DNA of 64,000 nucleotides from Unio delphinus (Eukaryota; Mollusca; Bivalvia; Unionida; Unionidae). A program made the translations under genes and the position numbers. Under the pieces are notes generated by a model, which did no database searches, was not told where the DNA came from, and worked only from the letters and a program-made list of their open reading frames with translations. Positions 27,927 to 34,754 of the stretch are shown one piece after another. The stretch's first letter is position 1; the number at the start of each line of letters is the position of its first letter. The stretch is from positions 6,185,501 through 6,249,500 of the forward strand of contig JAQISU010000233.1 of assembly GCA_029339505.1 (NCBI GenBank), given 5' to 3'.

Positions 27927-28391
27927 TCAGCCGGAAAAATGACCTACGAGTTCTATACACCAGGCTATTTTTGATCTAATGGTAGAGCTATCAACCGCGA
28001 CGAAGTGAAAGCCTGGTGTTCTGCCAGTCTCGATAATTAACGTCGCGATGCCACCAGAGTAGGTTTTACCGTCCGCAATCAGATTAAATTGATCGATAGA
28101 GGCCCACGTTAACCTGTATATATCATCAACCTTCGCATCCTCCCCATACCACGAGAGATCGACGGTAGTAGTAGGCATGGGATCTTTTCTTATCCAATCC
28201 ATGATTTCATGATTGAACGTATATACGATATTTTTAATGCGCTTGTGCGGAATCTTTACATTTTCGAGATTTTCTATTAGTTTAGAAATATCGAGATAAT
28301 TTGCCTTGATTTCATTTTCATTCATCATCCTCCCCGCCTCCTTGTTAAAAAAGAAAAGCGATAAAAAGTTTTTAATTTCAGCGAGAGTCAT
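27927..28391 (-). CDS. Hypothetical element protein, possibly the C-terminal part of the upstream gene
   Basis: ATG at 28391 (MTLAEIKNF), with an in-frame GTG at 28400. About 154 residues; the second half looks beta-rich (SGGIATLIIETGRTPGFHFV). No family recognised. It is in the same frame as the 28410-28874 gene and separated from it only by TGA 28410-28412 and a few codons, so the two may once have been one ~310-codon gene, perhaps fibre-like. The alternative is two adjacent genes that happen to share a frame. Confidence 0.5.
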   Translation of the reverse strand: MTLAEIKNFLSLFFFNKEAGRMMNENEIKANYLDISKLIENLENVKIPHKRIKNIVYTFNHEIMDWIRKDPMPTTTVDLSWYGEDAKVDDIYRLTWASIDQFNLIADGKTYSGGIATLIIETGRTPGFHFVAVDSSTIRSKIAWCIELVGHFSG

Positions 28392-28409
28392 GCCAACCAC
28401 AGGTGGGGC

Positions 28410-28874
28410 TCAAAAGAACTTACCAACGATATTTCTTCGAAAAGCATTATAACCCCGAAGATGATCATCCAGCTCACGGCCGTGGGCGGCAATCGCGTCG
28501 GTGATTGTAGACACAAGTGCGCCTGGTTTAAGTTGTCCATCCTTGGAATACAGCGTAATAGAGTTTTCAGCGGCGTCGCGCTGCCGTATCAAAATGTCAT
28601 CCAACGACACATCACTGCTTTTCAATTTACCCTGATCGGAAAATAGCACAACGGTATCCTCGATTGCGTTTCTTTGTTTAACTAAAATATCATCCAATGA
28701 TACATCACTGCTTTTCAATTTACCCTGGCGATCTTGAACTACAACTATTTCGTTCGGGTCGACGTTTACTAAATTTAACGTCTCAGCGATTTCATCTTCG
28801 ATTATTCTCTTTATATCACCGGTTGCAACGCCATCGGGTTTGGGTTTCAAAGATCTCCTCCAAATATCAATCAT
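28410..28874 (-). CDS. Repeat-containing hypothetical virion-type protein
   Basis: 154 codons. A 31-residue repeat occurs twice in full (QGKLKSSDVSLDDIL(V/I) at about residues 50-65 and 81-96) and once degenerately (GQLKPGALVSTITDAI at about 113-128). At DNA level the period is 93 bp. Hydrophilic, with no signal or membrane segment. Repeated beta/helix units in a small Polinton gene suggest a fibre or spike, but that is inference. It starts 24 bp after the protease gene ends and is read from the same strand. Confidence 0.55.
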   Translation of the reverse strand: MIDIWRRSLKPKPDGVATGDIKRIIEDEIAETLNLVNVDPNEIVVVQDRQGKLKSSDVSLDDILVKQRNAIEDTVVLFSDQGKLKSSDVSLDDILIRQRDAAENSITLYSKDGQLKPGALVSTITDAIAAHGRELDDHLRGYNAFRRNIVGKFF

Positions 28875-28898
28875 GTTATTACAAAACTCTTTCTTTCT

Positions 28899-29339
28899 CT
28901 AAAATCTTTGTTGACGACTCTGTCGTTGCCAGTGATTACTAGTGTATTCATTTACGACAACATGTGGTGGTTTTCCCCTTGGGTTACCCAACGAGTTAGA
29001 AATAGCGTTAAGGACATTTAATACTTCACTGCCGCATATTGGTGGATCATTCATCGTTTGTGTTGGTAGCGTAGAATACCAAGTCTTCATTGGAAAAGTT
29101 TTTATATAACGCATAAATTCTTTAGGCGGTGCTAATCCATATGAATCAGAATAGACAATCCCACGTGGATCAATAGCGTATGCAACCCAGTGAGTTCCGG
29201 GTCCAGTGCTGTTATCTAAATTAATGATTCCGGTTTCAGTGTTGTTTGGTTGATGTGGTAATTAATCTTTCATAAAGACACCTCTGAAATTTTTAATCGC
29301 TAGTTTTTTAGCGGCATCCATTAAATCAAAATTGGACAT
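28899..29339 (-). pseudogene. Adenovirus-type maturation cysteine protease (PRO), in-frame stop
   Basis: Read from ATG 29339 (MSNFDLMDAAKKL...FRGVFMKD), the frame meets TAA at 29262-29264 and continues in frame to 28899. The downstream part has the family motifs GTHWVAY (catalytic His at 29190-29192), YSDSYGLAPPKE (acidic residue at 29145-29147), a Gln eight residues before PPICGS, and the nucleophile Cys at 29034-29036. Known role: cleaves virion precursors at Gly-rich sites during particle maturation. About 146 codons, near the size of other Polinton proteases. The stop separates the N-terminal ~25 residues from the catalytic part, so the product should be inactive unless read through. Confidence 0.85.
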
Positions 29340-29389
29340 AGGAATAGAAGATTTGGGAACCATAGGTTCGGAAATCGAAGATTTCTGAA

Positions 29390-29897
29390 TTAATAAACCG
29401 GTCCTAGTCTCAGGCCTTTTCCGCTGTACCATGAATACGGGGTTCCTGGTAGTCTTAGACCCTATCCGCTGTACCACGAATACGGGGTTCCTGGTAGTCT
29501 TAGACCCTTTCCCTTTTTTTTATATCCTTGTCCAGTTGCCTTTTTCAACGCCATTCCTGCTGCAGTACCAACGGCTCCTAACGCTGCCGCTTTAGCCACC
29601 GCTGGGGCTGCTTCCGCAATCAAAGCTGGAATCGCAGCTAACAACGGGAATATACCGCCTGTTTTCATAATATTTTTGATAGCAGCCGCAGAGAGAGTAA
29701 TTTGAACACCTTTTTTTTGCTACTAGTGCATCATTGAAATGTTTTATTTGACGAGTTGTCAACGACAACTTATTCTGACCACCGGTCATTTGATTAGGTT
29801 TCAACGTGATTGTGGTTCCGCATCGCTTAGCCGATTCTGATTGCAATTTCTTGACTTGACCGGGAGTTAACGCAACACTCATAACACTATACGACAT
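29390..29897 (-). pseudogene. Small basic/hydrophobic virion protein (pX/pVI-like layout), frameshift plus stop
   Basis: N-terminus MSVALTPGQVKKLQSES (29882; alternative ATG 29897). The frame breaks at an A8 run (29711-29718 on +) and resumes in the neighbouring frame with TLSAAAIKNIMKTGG, an Ala-rich hydrophobic stretch (FPLLAAIPALIAEAAPAVAK) and a basic tail GYKKKGKGLRL. A TAG at 29462-29464 interrupts the tail; in frame after it the same GLRLPGTPYSWYSG motif recurs, and the gene would stop at 29390. Proteins of this plan occur beside the protease in Polintons and resemble small membrane-active or core proteins of adenoviruses in layout only. ATGQG fits the loose Gly-X-Gly protease-site pattern. 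Confidence 0.65.
29418..29507. repeat. 45-bp perfect-length tandem duplication in the virion gene tail
   Basis: Copies 29418-29462 and 29463-29507 differ at only a few bases ('CCGCTGTACCATGAATACGG' versus 'CCGCTGTACCACGAATACGG'). The 15-codon unit encodes the GLRLPGTPYSWYSG tail motif. One of the differences creates the TAG at 29462-29464. Confidence 0.9.
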
Positions 29898-29944
29898 TAT
29901 ACAATAACAGATTGATCTAATGGAAAAATCCGAAGGATTTTCAA

Positions 29945-31360
29945 TTACATATTTTCCACTGGCGCATCTACCACTCTCATTCTTCCACCAACACCTTCGA
30001 GTAGCATTGATTTATCACTGAGAATGACAGCAACCGCTCTGTAATTAATAATATCACCAGGACGGGTTACACGGGCTCTAAAGTGTATATCAACAACAGA
30101 TTGTCTCATCAAATCAAGGTGTTCCAATGAAAAGTAATAAATCGGATATAGACTTTTGAAATCCAATTGTGATATTTGCAAACCAGTATCAACATTTTGA
30201 TCACGTGCCATATACGACAATAGGTTATGATACACGCGTGCAATATGATTTTGACCGTAATTAAGTTGTACATCCTCAGATGGTTCCTGTTGGCCGTTTA
30301 TTCTCAGCGAGACTTCTCTAACACCTAACTGATCAAATATCATATGACTACGTTGTTGACTACCAACTCGCTCATTATTCTGTAACGCCACAAATATATG
30401 ACGTGGAGCTGAAACGCCTTGTCGCGCTGTCAGGTGCCATGTGAATATATCATCGACATTATCAGGTTTAATATCCGTACTCACTGATAACCAACTCAAC
30501 AACGACTTTCCTCCTTGATCCATAAATGATAGTAGTCGCTGTTCTTCGGTGATCGATGGAGTTAACACTGGCATCCACAATGATAGTTTTGTTAAATGGA
30601 CTTTACCCTCAGGAGCACCAGCATCACGCCAGATTGCATCATTATCAGTACCCTTTCGTACAAGCGCTACTGTATGCTTCGCTCCATAGATAACTTTTCG
30701 GACGTTTCTACAGAATCCGAATATATGATGCAGTGGAATCGCGCATGAAAATTGTCGACGCTGTCCTTGCAACGTTGCTACGCGTGTTGCAAACCCTAGG
30801 TTGTAGTTAATGATATTATTTATGACATCAAAATCACCAGCTGGTCTTACATATCCGGCTGGTGCTGGATTAACTGAAGAAGCATGTGTTGCCTTTACTC
30901 TAGAATACTGGTTGTGTTCAGGGTGATCAGTGATATCCTTCGAGAACATCATAGATGGACCAGCTGATCTTGTATAATCATCAGAATATCTCGCTAACCC
31001 TATGATTGTTGTAGCCACATCAACTTCGCGGTCAATGGATTCAATTTCTTTTCCATCAATGAGATATCTAGCGCTTTCAAATAACGCCATGATACCGTTA
31101 TTGACAAAACCGACTTTGATAGTTGGGTTATTGTCATATGGTGTATTAGCTTCAACATTTGTTATAAGTTCTCCTTCGATTTCGATAAATGCCTCACACG
31201 GTAGAAAATATTTACTGGTATCATGAACTTGAAGTTCAATTCGCGATCGGAGATCCGGTTGTGCTGCGTGATAAGAATAAAATTGAAAATCGCGTACGGA
31301 ATCATTCTTGAGCACTGGGGCATCCATATCAAATGCTGGATCAGGTGACCTTTTGAACAT
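29945..31360 (-). CDS. MCP: Major capsid protein, double-jelly-roll type
   Basis: 471 intact codons from ATG 31360. Long, beta-rich, with features of the 'double jelly roll-like' family annotated in many invertebrate genomes: FLPCEAFIEIEGEL in the first barrel, IPLHHIFGFCRNVRKVIYG near the centre, LTKLSLWMPVLTPS, and a second barrel with APRHIFVALQN. Known role: trimers form the pseudohexagonal capsomers of Polinton, PLV and adenovirus-like particles. Placed upstream of the small virion and protease genes on the same strand, as expected for a late cluster. This is the best-preserved structural gene of the element. Homology is judged by eye. Confidence 0.8.
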   Translation of the reverse strand: MFKRSPDPAFDMDAPVLKNDSVRDFQFYSYHAAQPDLRSRIELQVHDTSKYFLPCEAFIEIEGELITNVEANTPYDNNPTIKVGFVNNGIMALFESARYLIDGKEIESIDREVDVATTIIGLARYSDDYTRSAGPSMMFSKDITDHPEHNQYSRVKATHASSVNPAPAGYVRPAGDFDVINNIINYNLGFATRVATLQGQRRQFSCAIPLHHIFGFCRNVRKVIYGAKHTVALVRKGTDNDAIWRDAGAPEGKVHLTKLSLWMPVLTPSITEEQRLLSFMDQGGKSLLSWLSVSTDIKPDNVDDIFTWHLTARQGVSAPRHIFVALQNNERVGSQQRSHMIFDQLGVREVSLRINGQQEPSEDVQLNYGQNHIARVYHNLLSYMARDQNVDTGLQISQLDFKSLYPIYYFSLEHLDLMRQSVVDIHFRARVTRPGDIINYRAVAVILSDKSMLLEGVGGRMRVVDAPVENM

Positions 31361-31420
31361 TTTATTCTATTTATCAGAGTCTAAATCGTAAAATCGTAAA
31401 CGATTTTCACCGTAGGATTT

Positions 31421-31891
31421 TCATCGTCGTGTTTTTTTAAAGCCACTTCCCGCTATCATGTTTGCTATCATGTTATTTTGGTCACTCGGAGTCACCAATG
31501 ACGAAGTCATCAACGATGCTAATTTTTCGTCTACTGCGTTATTTATAATTCTACTAACACTTGCAGGCATTTCCGCTGTAGACGGTAACGGTATCGGTTT
31601 CTTTCTCCGTAAATCACTTCGTGATTTCACTAATGATGTTATTTTATTCTTTACGGCTGAAAACGCTTTTCCGGCAAGATCTCCGATTTTGCTAATACCC
31701 TTATCACGAATAACATCAATGGCTTTCATTCCTAGTTGTTTAGCCAACGGCATCACTTTTGGAGCCATTCTCGAAAATAATCCTAAAATGGTATCACCGA
31801 GACCATCTCCGTAGTATGCTCTATAAACAGGCAATCGTGAGTTTACCACATAGACGCTAGTTGGTTTGTCATGGTTGTAGTGTATGATCAT
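31421..31891 (-). CDS. Minor virion protein candidate with protease-site-like Gly motifs
   Basis: 156 codons. N-terminal AYYGDGLGDTILGLFSRMAP leads into an amphipathic/hydrophobic helix region, followed by a basic middle (SLVKSRSDLRRKKP) and a C-terminus NMIAGSGFKKTRR. IAGS-G matches the adenain consensus (M/I/L)xGx-G, and YYGD-G is close to it, so processing at both ends by the element protease is plausible (inference). The plan resembles pVI-like or core proteins in Polintons. The ATG is directly preceded by a 35-bp block identical to that before the gene at 32944, probably a shared promoter. Confidence 0.6.
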   Translation of the reverse strand: MIIHYNHDKPTSVYVVNSRLPVYRAYYGDGLGDTILGLFSRMAPKVMPLAKQLGMKAIDVIRDKGISKIGDLAGKAFSAVKNKITSLVKSRSDLRRKKPIPLPSTAEMPASVSRIINNAVDEKLASLMTSSLVTPSDQNNMIANMIAGSGFKKTRR

Positions 31892-31926
31892 TATTTGAAA
31901 TCAGAAACAATTTTTCAATTGTAAAA
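31892..31926 (-). promoter_or_regulatory. Shared 35-bp upstream block, copy 1 (putative late promoter)
   Basis: Identical over 35 bp to 32945-32979 and in both places abuts the start codon. AT-rich, containing the inverted pair CAATTTTTCAATTG. Two unrelated genes with identical start-proximal DNA suggests a functional promoter/leader or a recent copy. Confidence 0.65.
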
Positions 31927-31945
31927 AAATTTATCAATTGTAAAT

Positions 31946-32284
31946 TCAGTCGCTGTGATACCCACTTGATAACTCGCCAATGAAATCTCGATATGTTTTG
32001 ATATCCATGATACCACCTTGAAATAACCGCCTGCAGATATCAGCTGCTTCATTAATTATTTCCGGTGAGTTATTTCCAGCTCGGAACCCTCCTACAAGAA
32101 CTTCTAATCGTGATATATCACTGAGAACACTACCAGGACATGAAATCCTTGGATTCTCACTGGAATCTTGCAATCCGCTTCCGCTATAACCCATTGCTTC
32201 ATCCAGTTTTTCATCCAGTTTTTCTTCATCCGTGGGTTGTAAATAACCAAGAGGATCATAATCATCATCATCATCAGGTGATAG
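31946..32284 (-). pseudogene. C-terminal part of the 32285-32944 gene, in frame after a stop
   Basis: An 82-codon frame starts at ATG 32194, but the same frame is open up to TAA 32285-32287 and encodes about 30 more residues (acidic PDDDDDYDPLGY, then EEKLDEKLDEAM). The C-terminal segment RLEVLVGGFRAGNNSPEI is the typical end of a Polinton protein whose N-terminal part resembles the 219-codon frame directly upstream. I read these as one ~332-codon gene split by a TAA. The local motif GYSGSG resembles a Gly-X-Gly protease site. Alternatively the 82-codon piece is a small gene of its own. Confidence 0.6.
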
Positions 32285-32944
32285 TTATTGTTTTTTAGGT
32301 GAAAAAGATATTTTCTTTGCAGATTGCTGTCGCCGCCTTTGCAATTTTGGCGGTTTTTGTTGTTGCTTTAGTTCTTCAAATTGTTTATACACTATACCCA
32401 CCGCATTGATATATTCGATGTATAATGCACTATCTGTCTTAATTTGACTTTTTTCAGTTTTGATCTTATAGAATATATCAGCCCAGTGAGTTATACTTCT
32501 AACAAACTTATGATGTTCTGGTTTCAACATATTTTTCCTGTTTTCATAAGTCGAAACAACAAGCGCAGGAATTTCTGTTGGATCAGTCTTATCAATTGCT
32601 GCTAACCCTTCCTCGTTAAATCTCACGCGTAAATCATCTACTGTTCTTTTTGATTCCATTTTTTGTACAGCCTGTTTTGTTTGTTCAGTTTTCGCTGCTA
32701 TTTTTTCGAGTTCACCGATAACAGATTTCTCCGTCTCGGGGTCATCTCCCAGTATAGCGCGCTGTACCCCTTTCGTTGCTGTGGTTACTGGTTTAAACAA
32801 TTCTTCTGATCCCGCAGAAAAATCAGTCTGAAGACTCTGTCGTTGTTGCAGTTTATTTCTTACAGAGTCGCGAATTGGTATAAATCCCCTGATTTCATCC
32901 AGTCGTTCACGAGCCAATTGGGTCGTTAATGCTTCATTCACCAT
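32285..32944 (-). CDS. Polinton coiled-coil virion-type protein, N-terminal part
   Basis: 219 codons from ATG 32944 to TAA 32285. Highly charged and helical (VIGELEKIAAKTEQTKQAV, then YKQFEELKQQQKPPKLQRR), ending in a basic tail SAKKISFSPKKQ. The conserved end of the family follows in the same frame after the stop (31946-32284). Specific role unknown; typically encoded among the late genes near the capsid genes. Start supported by the 35-bp shared upstream block. Confidence 0.65.
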   Translation of the reverse strand: MVNEALTTQLARERLDEIRGFIPIRDSVRNKLQQRQSLQTDFSAGSEELFKPVTTATKGVQRAILGDDPETEKSVIGELEKIAAKTEQTKQAVQKMESKRTVDDLRVRFNEEGLAAIDKTDPTEIPALVVSTYENRKNMLKPEHHKFVRSITHWADIFYKIKTEKSQIKTDSALYIEYINAVGIVYKQFEELKQQQKPPKLQRRRQQSAKKISFSPKKQ

Positions 32945-32979
32945 TATTTGAAATCAGAAACAATTTTTCAATTGTAAAA
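32945..32979 (-). promoter_or_regulatory. Shared 35-bp upstream block, copy 2 (putative late promoter)
   Basis: Same 35 bp as 31892-31926, directly before the ATG at 32944. Confidence 0.65.
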
Positions 32980-33028
32980 CAATTTTCCCGAACCTGACCT
33001 AACAGACGAAAACATTTGACATGTCAGA

Positions 33029-33235
33029 TTCTGAGGGCGAAAACCCGAGGTTTTTTACACAGGATTTTCGAGATTTTTTATCAAAAAGGGCTAAATCAAG
33101 CAAATCTTACATGAATTTCAATCAAAAAATGCTAAAACAAAAGGAGAATCTGATACGAATTATGGCTAAAAAGTGTAATCTGATAAAAAATCTCGAAAAT
33201 CCTGTGTAAAAAACCTCGGGTTTTCGCCCTCAGAA
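33029..33235. repeat. Perfect 55-bp inverted repeat (long stem-loop)
   Basis: Arms 33029-33083 and 33181-33235 are exact reverse complements (ends 'TTCTGAGGGCGAAAACCCG' / 'CGGGTTTTCGCCCTCAGAA'), with a 97-bp loop. It lies in the largest non-coding gap of the element (32980-33411). Could be an origin-like structure, a bidirectional transcription barrier or a small inserted MITE. Short plus-strand frames across it are a by-product of the palindrome. Confidence 0.95.
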
Positions 33236-33395
33236 ACCATGAAATGTCTGACCTGTTTGAGCAATTTTATATTGAAAACTATGTTTTTTTTCATCGCGGG
33301 TGGGTGAGAATACACAAAAATAAAACATTATTACTAACCTGTGAGATGATTCTGACATTCAATCAAAAAATGCTAAAAAAAAATGAAAATCTCCT
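33115..33395 (+). repeat. Direct repeat around the stem-loop
   Basis: 'TTCAATCAAAAAATGCTAAAA' (one base more than 20 here, given as the shared core TTCAATCAAAAAATGCTAAA) occurs in the loop near 33117 and again near 33358, each followed by an A-rich GAGAATCT/GAAAATCT segment. Purpose unknown. Confidence 0.75.
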
Positions 33396-33411
33396 TGAGG
33401 GTTGGTCACGG

Positions 33412-33672
33412 TCAAAATCGTTCATTTTCTTGAATTAACGCTCGTAGGTTTCTAACTTTGGAATTGATATCCTTTTTCAATTCGTATTCGTTACCTAATT
33501 CTTTTCGTATTCCTTCTACGATAGTATATAACGGGACGAACACACTTACGTCACTGGAGAATGCAAGAGAGTCTCGAACAGAATTCTGAATTCTCTTGAT
33601 GAACGCGTATTTCTTGGGTAGCATATACTTGTTAGTGTCAACTCCGTATTCTATATCCTGATAATCCGACAT
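33412..33672 (-). CDS. Small hypothetical element protein
   Basis: 86 codons from ATG 33672. Predicted mostly helical and charged (YAFIKRIQNSVRDSLAF, ELKKDINSKVRNLRALIQE). No family recognised. It lies between the stem-loop region and the HNH gene, in the same orientation as the latter; possibly an early regulatory or accessory gene. Confidence 0.45.
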   Translation of the reverse strand: MSDYQDIEYGVDTNKYMLPKKYAFIKRIQNSVRDSLAFSSDVSVFVPLYTIVEGIRKELGNEYELKKDINSKVRNLRALIQENERF

Positions 33673-33810
33673 GATTTGATCAAGATTTAACCCATCTGAT
33701 AGTTTGATATCTGATTTTTCAATTCTGAAATCTCGGATATAATGCTATTCATTTTTTCAGAATTCATATTCTATGGTGATTATATATTTCTAAATGAAAA
33801 TTATGACGCA

Positions 33811-34311
33811 TCAGACATAACTGAATTGAATTCTCTGTTCGGTCTTTTTTGAAATCGCCGATCGATAAATCCCCTCTGCAACGAATCGTACTGAGGGTGA
33901 ACAAATATCGAAATGCCTACCGGCGCTGGTTATTGTTTGAAATATTTTTTCTTCGTTAGTTGTTGTATTCAAAGATTTTACGGGTCTCGCTCGCTTCGAG
34001 TATTTCCCAGTCCTTCCAGATGAATTATTTTCACTCTGTGTAACAACTCGTAAATTTGATAAAGAATTGTTCATTGGATTAGAATCAATGTGATCAATGA
34101 CAGAATCATCCTCGATCAATCCATTGAAACATTCAAATACGAAACGATGATTGAGATAAGTTTTCTTTTCTTTTCCCCCACCAAACCTCAAATATCCATG
34201 ATTATTCATAACACCAACTGGTTTCTTCAGTCTACAGTGTCTGACAGTACCATCACTGGATGCTTCATAATTTGTAATCAAGGGATGCGGTCTGAATTCT
34301 TGGTTTATTAT
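33811..34311 (-). pseudogene. HNH homing-type endonuclease, no ATG at the expected start
   Basis: The core (first reported residue at 34281 is encoded by TTG) has NYEASSDGTVRH, a NUMOD4-like entry, then LNHRFVFECFNG and VIDHIDSNPMNNSLSNLRVV, a full HNH_3-type site (DH, N, N), and a C-terminal ITSAGRHFDICSPSVRF-like NUMOD1 module. The frame is open up to a TAG at about 34312 but has no ATG before the conserved part; the first ATG is 25 codons in. Either a non-ATG start or a lost start codon. Known role of the family: site-specific DNA cleavage that spreads its own gene or intron; common in large DNA viruses and phages. Confidence 0.8.
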
Positions 34312-34319
34312 ATACTATA

Positions 34320-34730
34320 CTATTCTTTGTCTAATTCATTGTTTGGTTTAATAATAAATCTTTCAATATAGTCTTGAGGTGTTCTTATGACTTTATCCTT
34401 GACTCTGACAGTGTCAGGGTCAGGGACTTTGTCAGGGACAGAGTCAAGGTCAGAATTTTTGATTGAAAATTCATATGATTTTCCATTTTTGATTCTTTTG
34501 TCATAATAACGCTTCAATTCCCTGTATCGTTTACCACCGCAATTCAAACACAATTGCGATTTTCCCCTGACCCCAACCCCACATCGTATGCAAGGTAACG
34601 GACCAAGGCTTCCACGACGAAAACTTTGCATATGATACCCACAGAATTTGCTTCTGCATGATTTGTTACACGGTGTCGTTGATCCAATCATAAGCCATTT
34701 GCAGTGATTCATTATACATAAATCCTTCAT
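34320..34730 (-). CDS. Cys-rich zinc-binding protein
   Basis: 136 codons (alternative start ATG 34712). The N-terminal half has two metal-site candidates: C10/C21/C25/C30-x2-H33 (GSTTPCNKSCRSKFCGYH) and a C4 ribbon C47-x2-C50...C61-x2-C64 (PCIRCGVGV...LCLNCGG). The second half is charged with VPD-type repeats (SVPDKVPDPDTVRVKDKV) and a helix. Probably a nucleic-acid-binding early or late transcription factor or HNH-associated finger; the role is inferred. The start lies only 24 bp from the divergent polymerase start, implying a shared promoter region. Confidence 0.6.
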   Translation of the reverse strand: MKDLCIMNHCKWLMIGSTTPCNKSCRSKFCGYHMQSFRRGSLGPLPCIRCGVGVRGKSQLCLNCGGKRYRELKRYYDKRIKNGKSYEFSIKNSDLDSVPDKVPDPDTVRVKDKVIRTPQDYIERFIIKPNNELDKE

Positions 34731-34754
34731 TTAAATGCTTGTTTTAATTATAGT

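Noticed and set aside
29592..29710. Cys-rich C-terminus (CSNYSLCGCYQKYY) of the 29897 frame as a zinc protein
   Set aside because: It is out-of-frame translation after the A8 frameshift; the neighbouring frame carries the conserved sequence.
33021..33438. Two plus-strand frames starting MSD (33021-33209 and 33244-33438) as a gene pair
   Set aside because: They lie across the 55-bp palindrome and the direct repeat, which explains both the openness and their similarity. No domain or start signal supports them.
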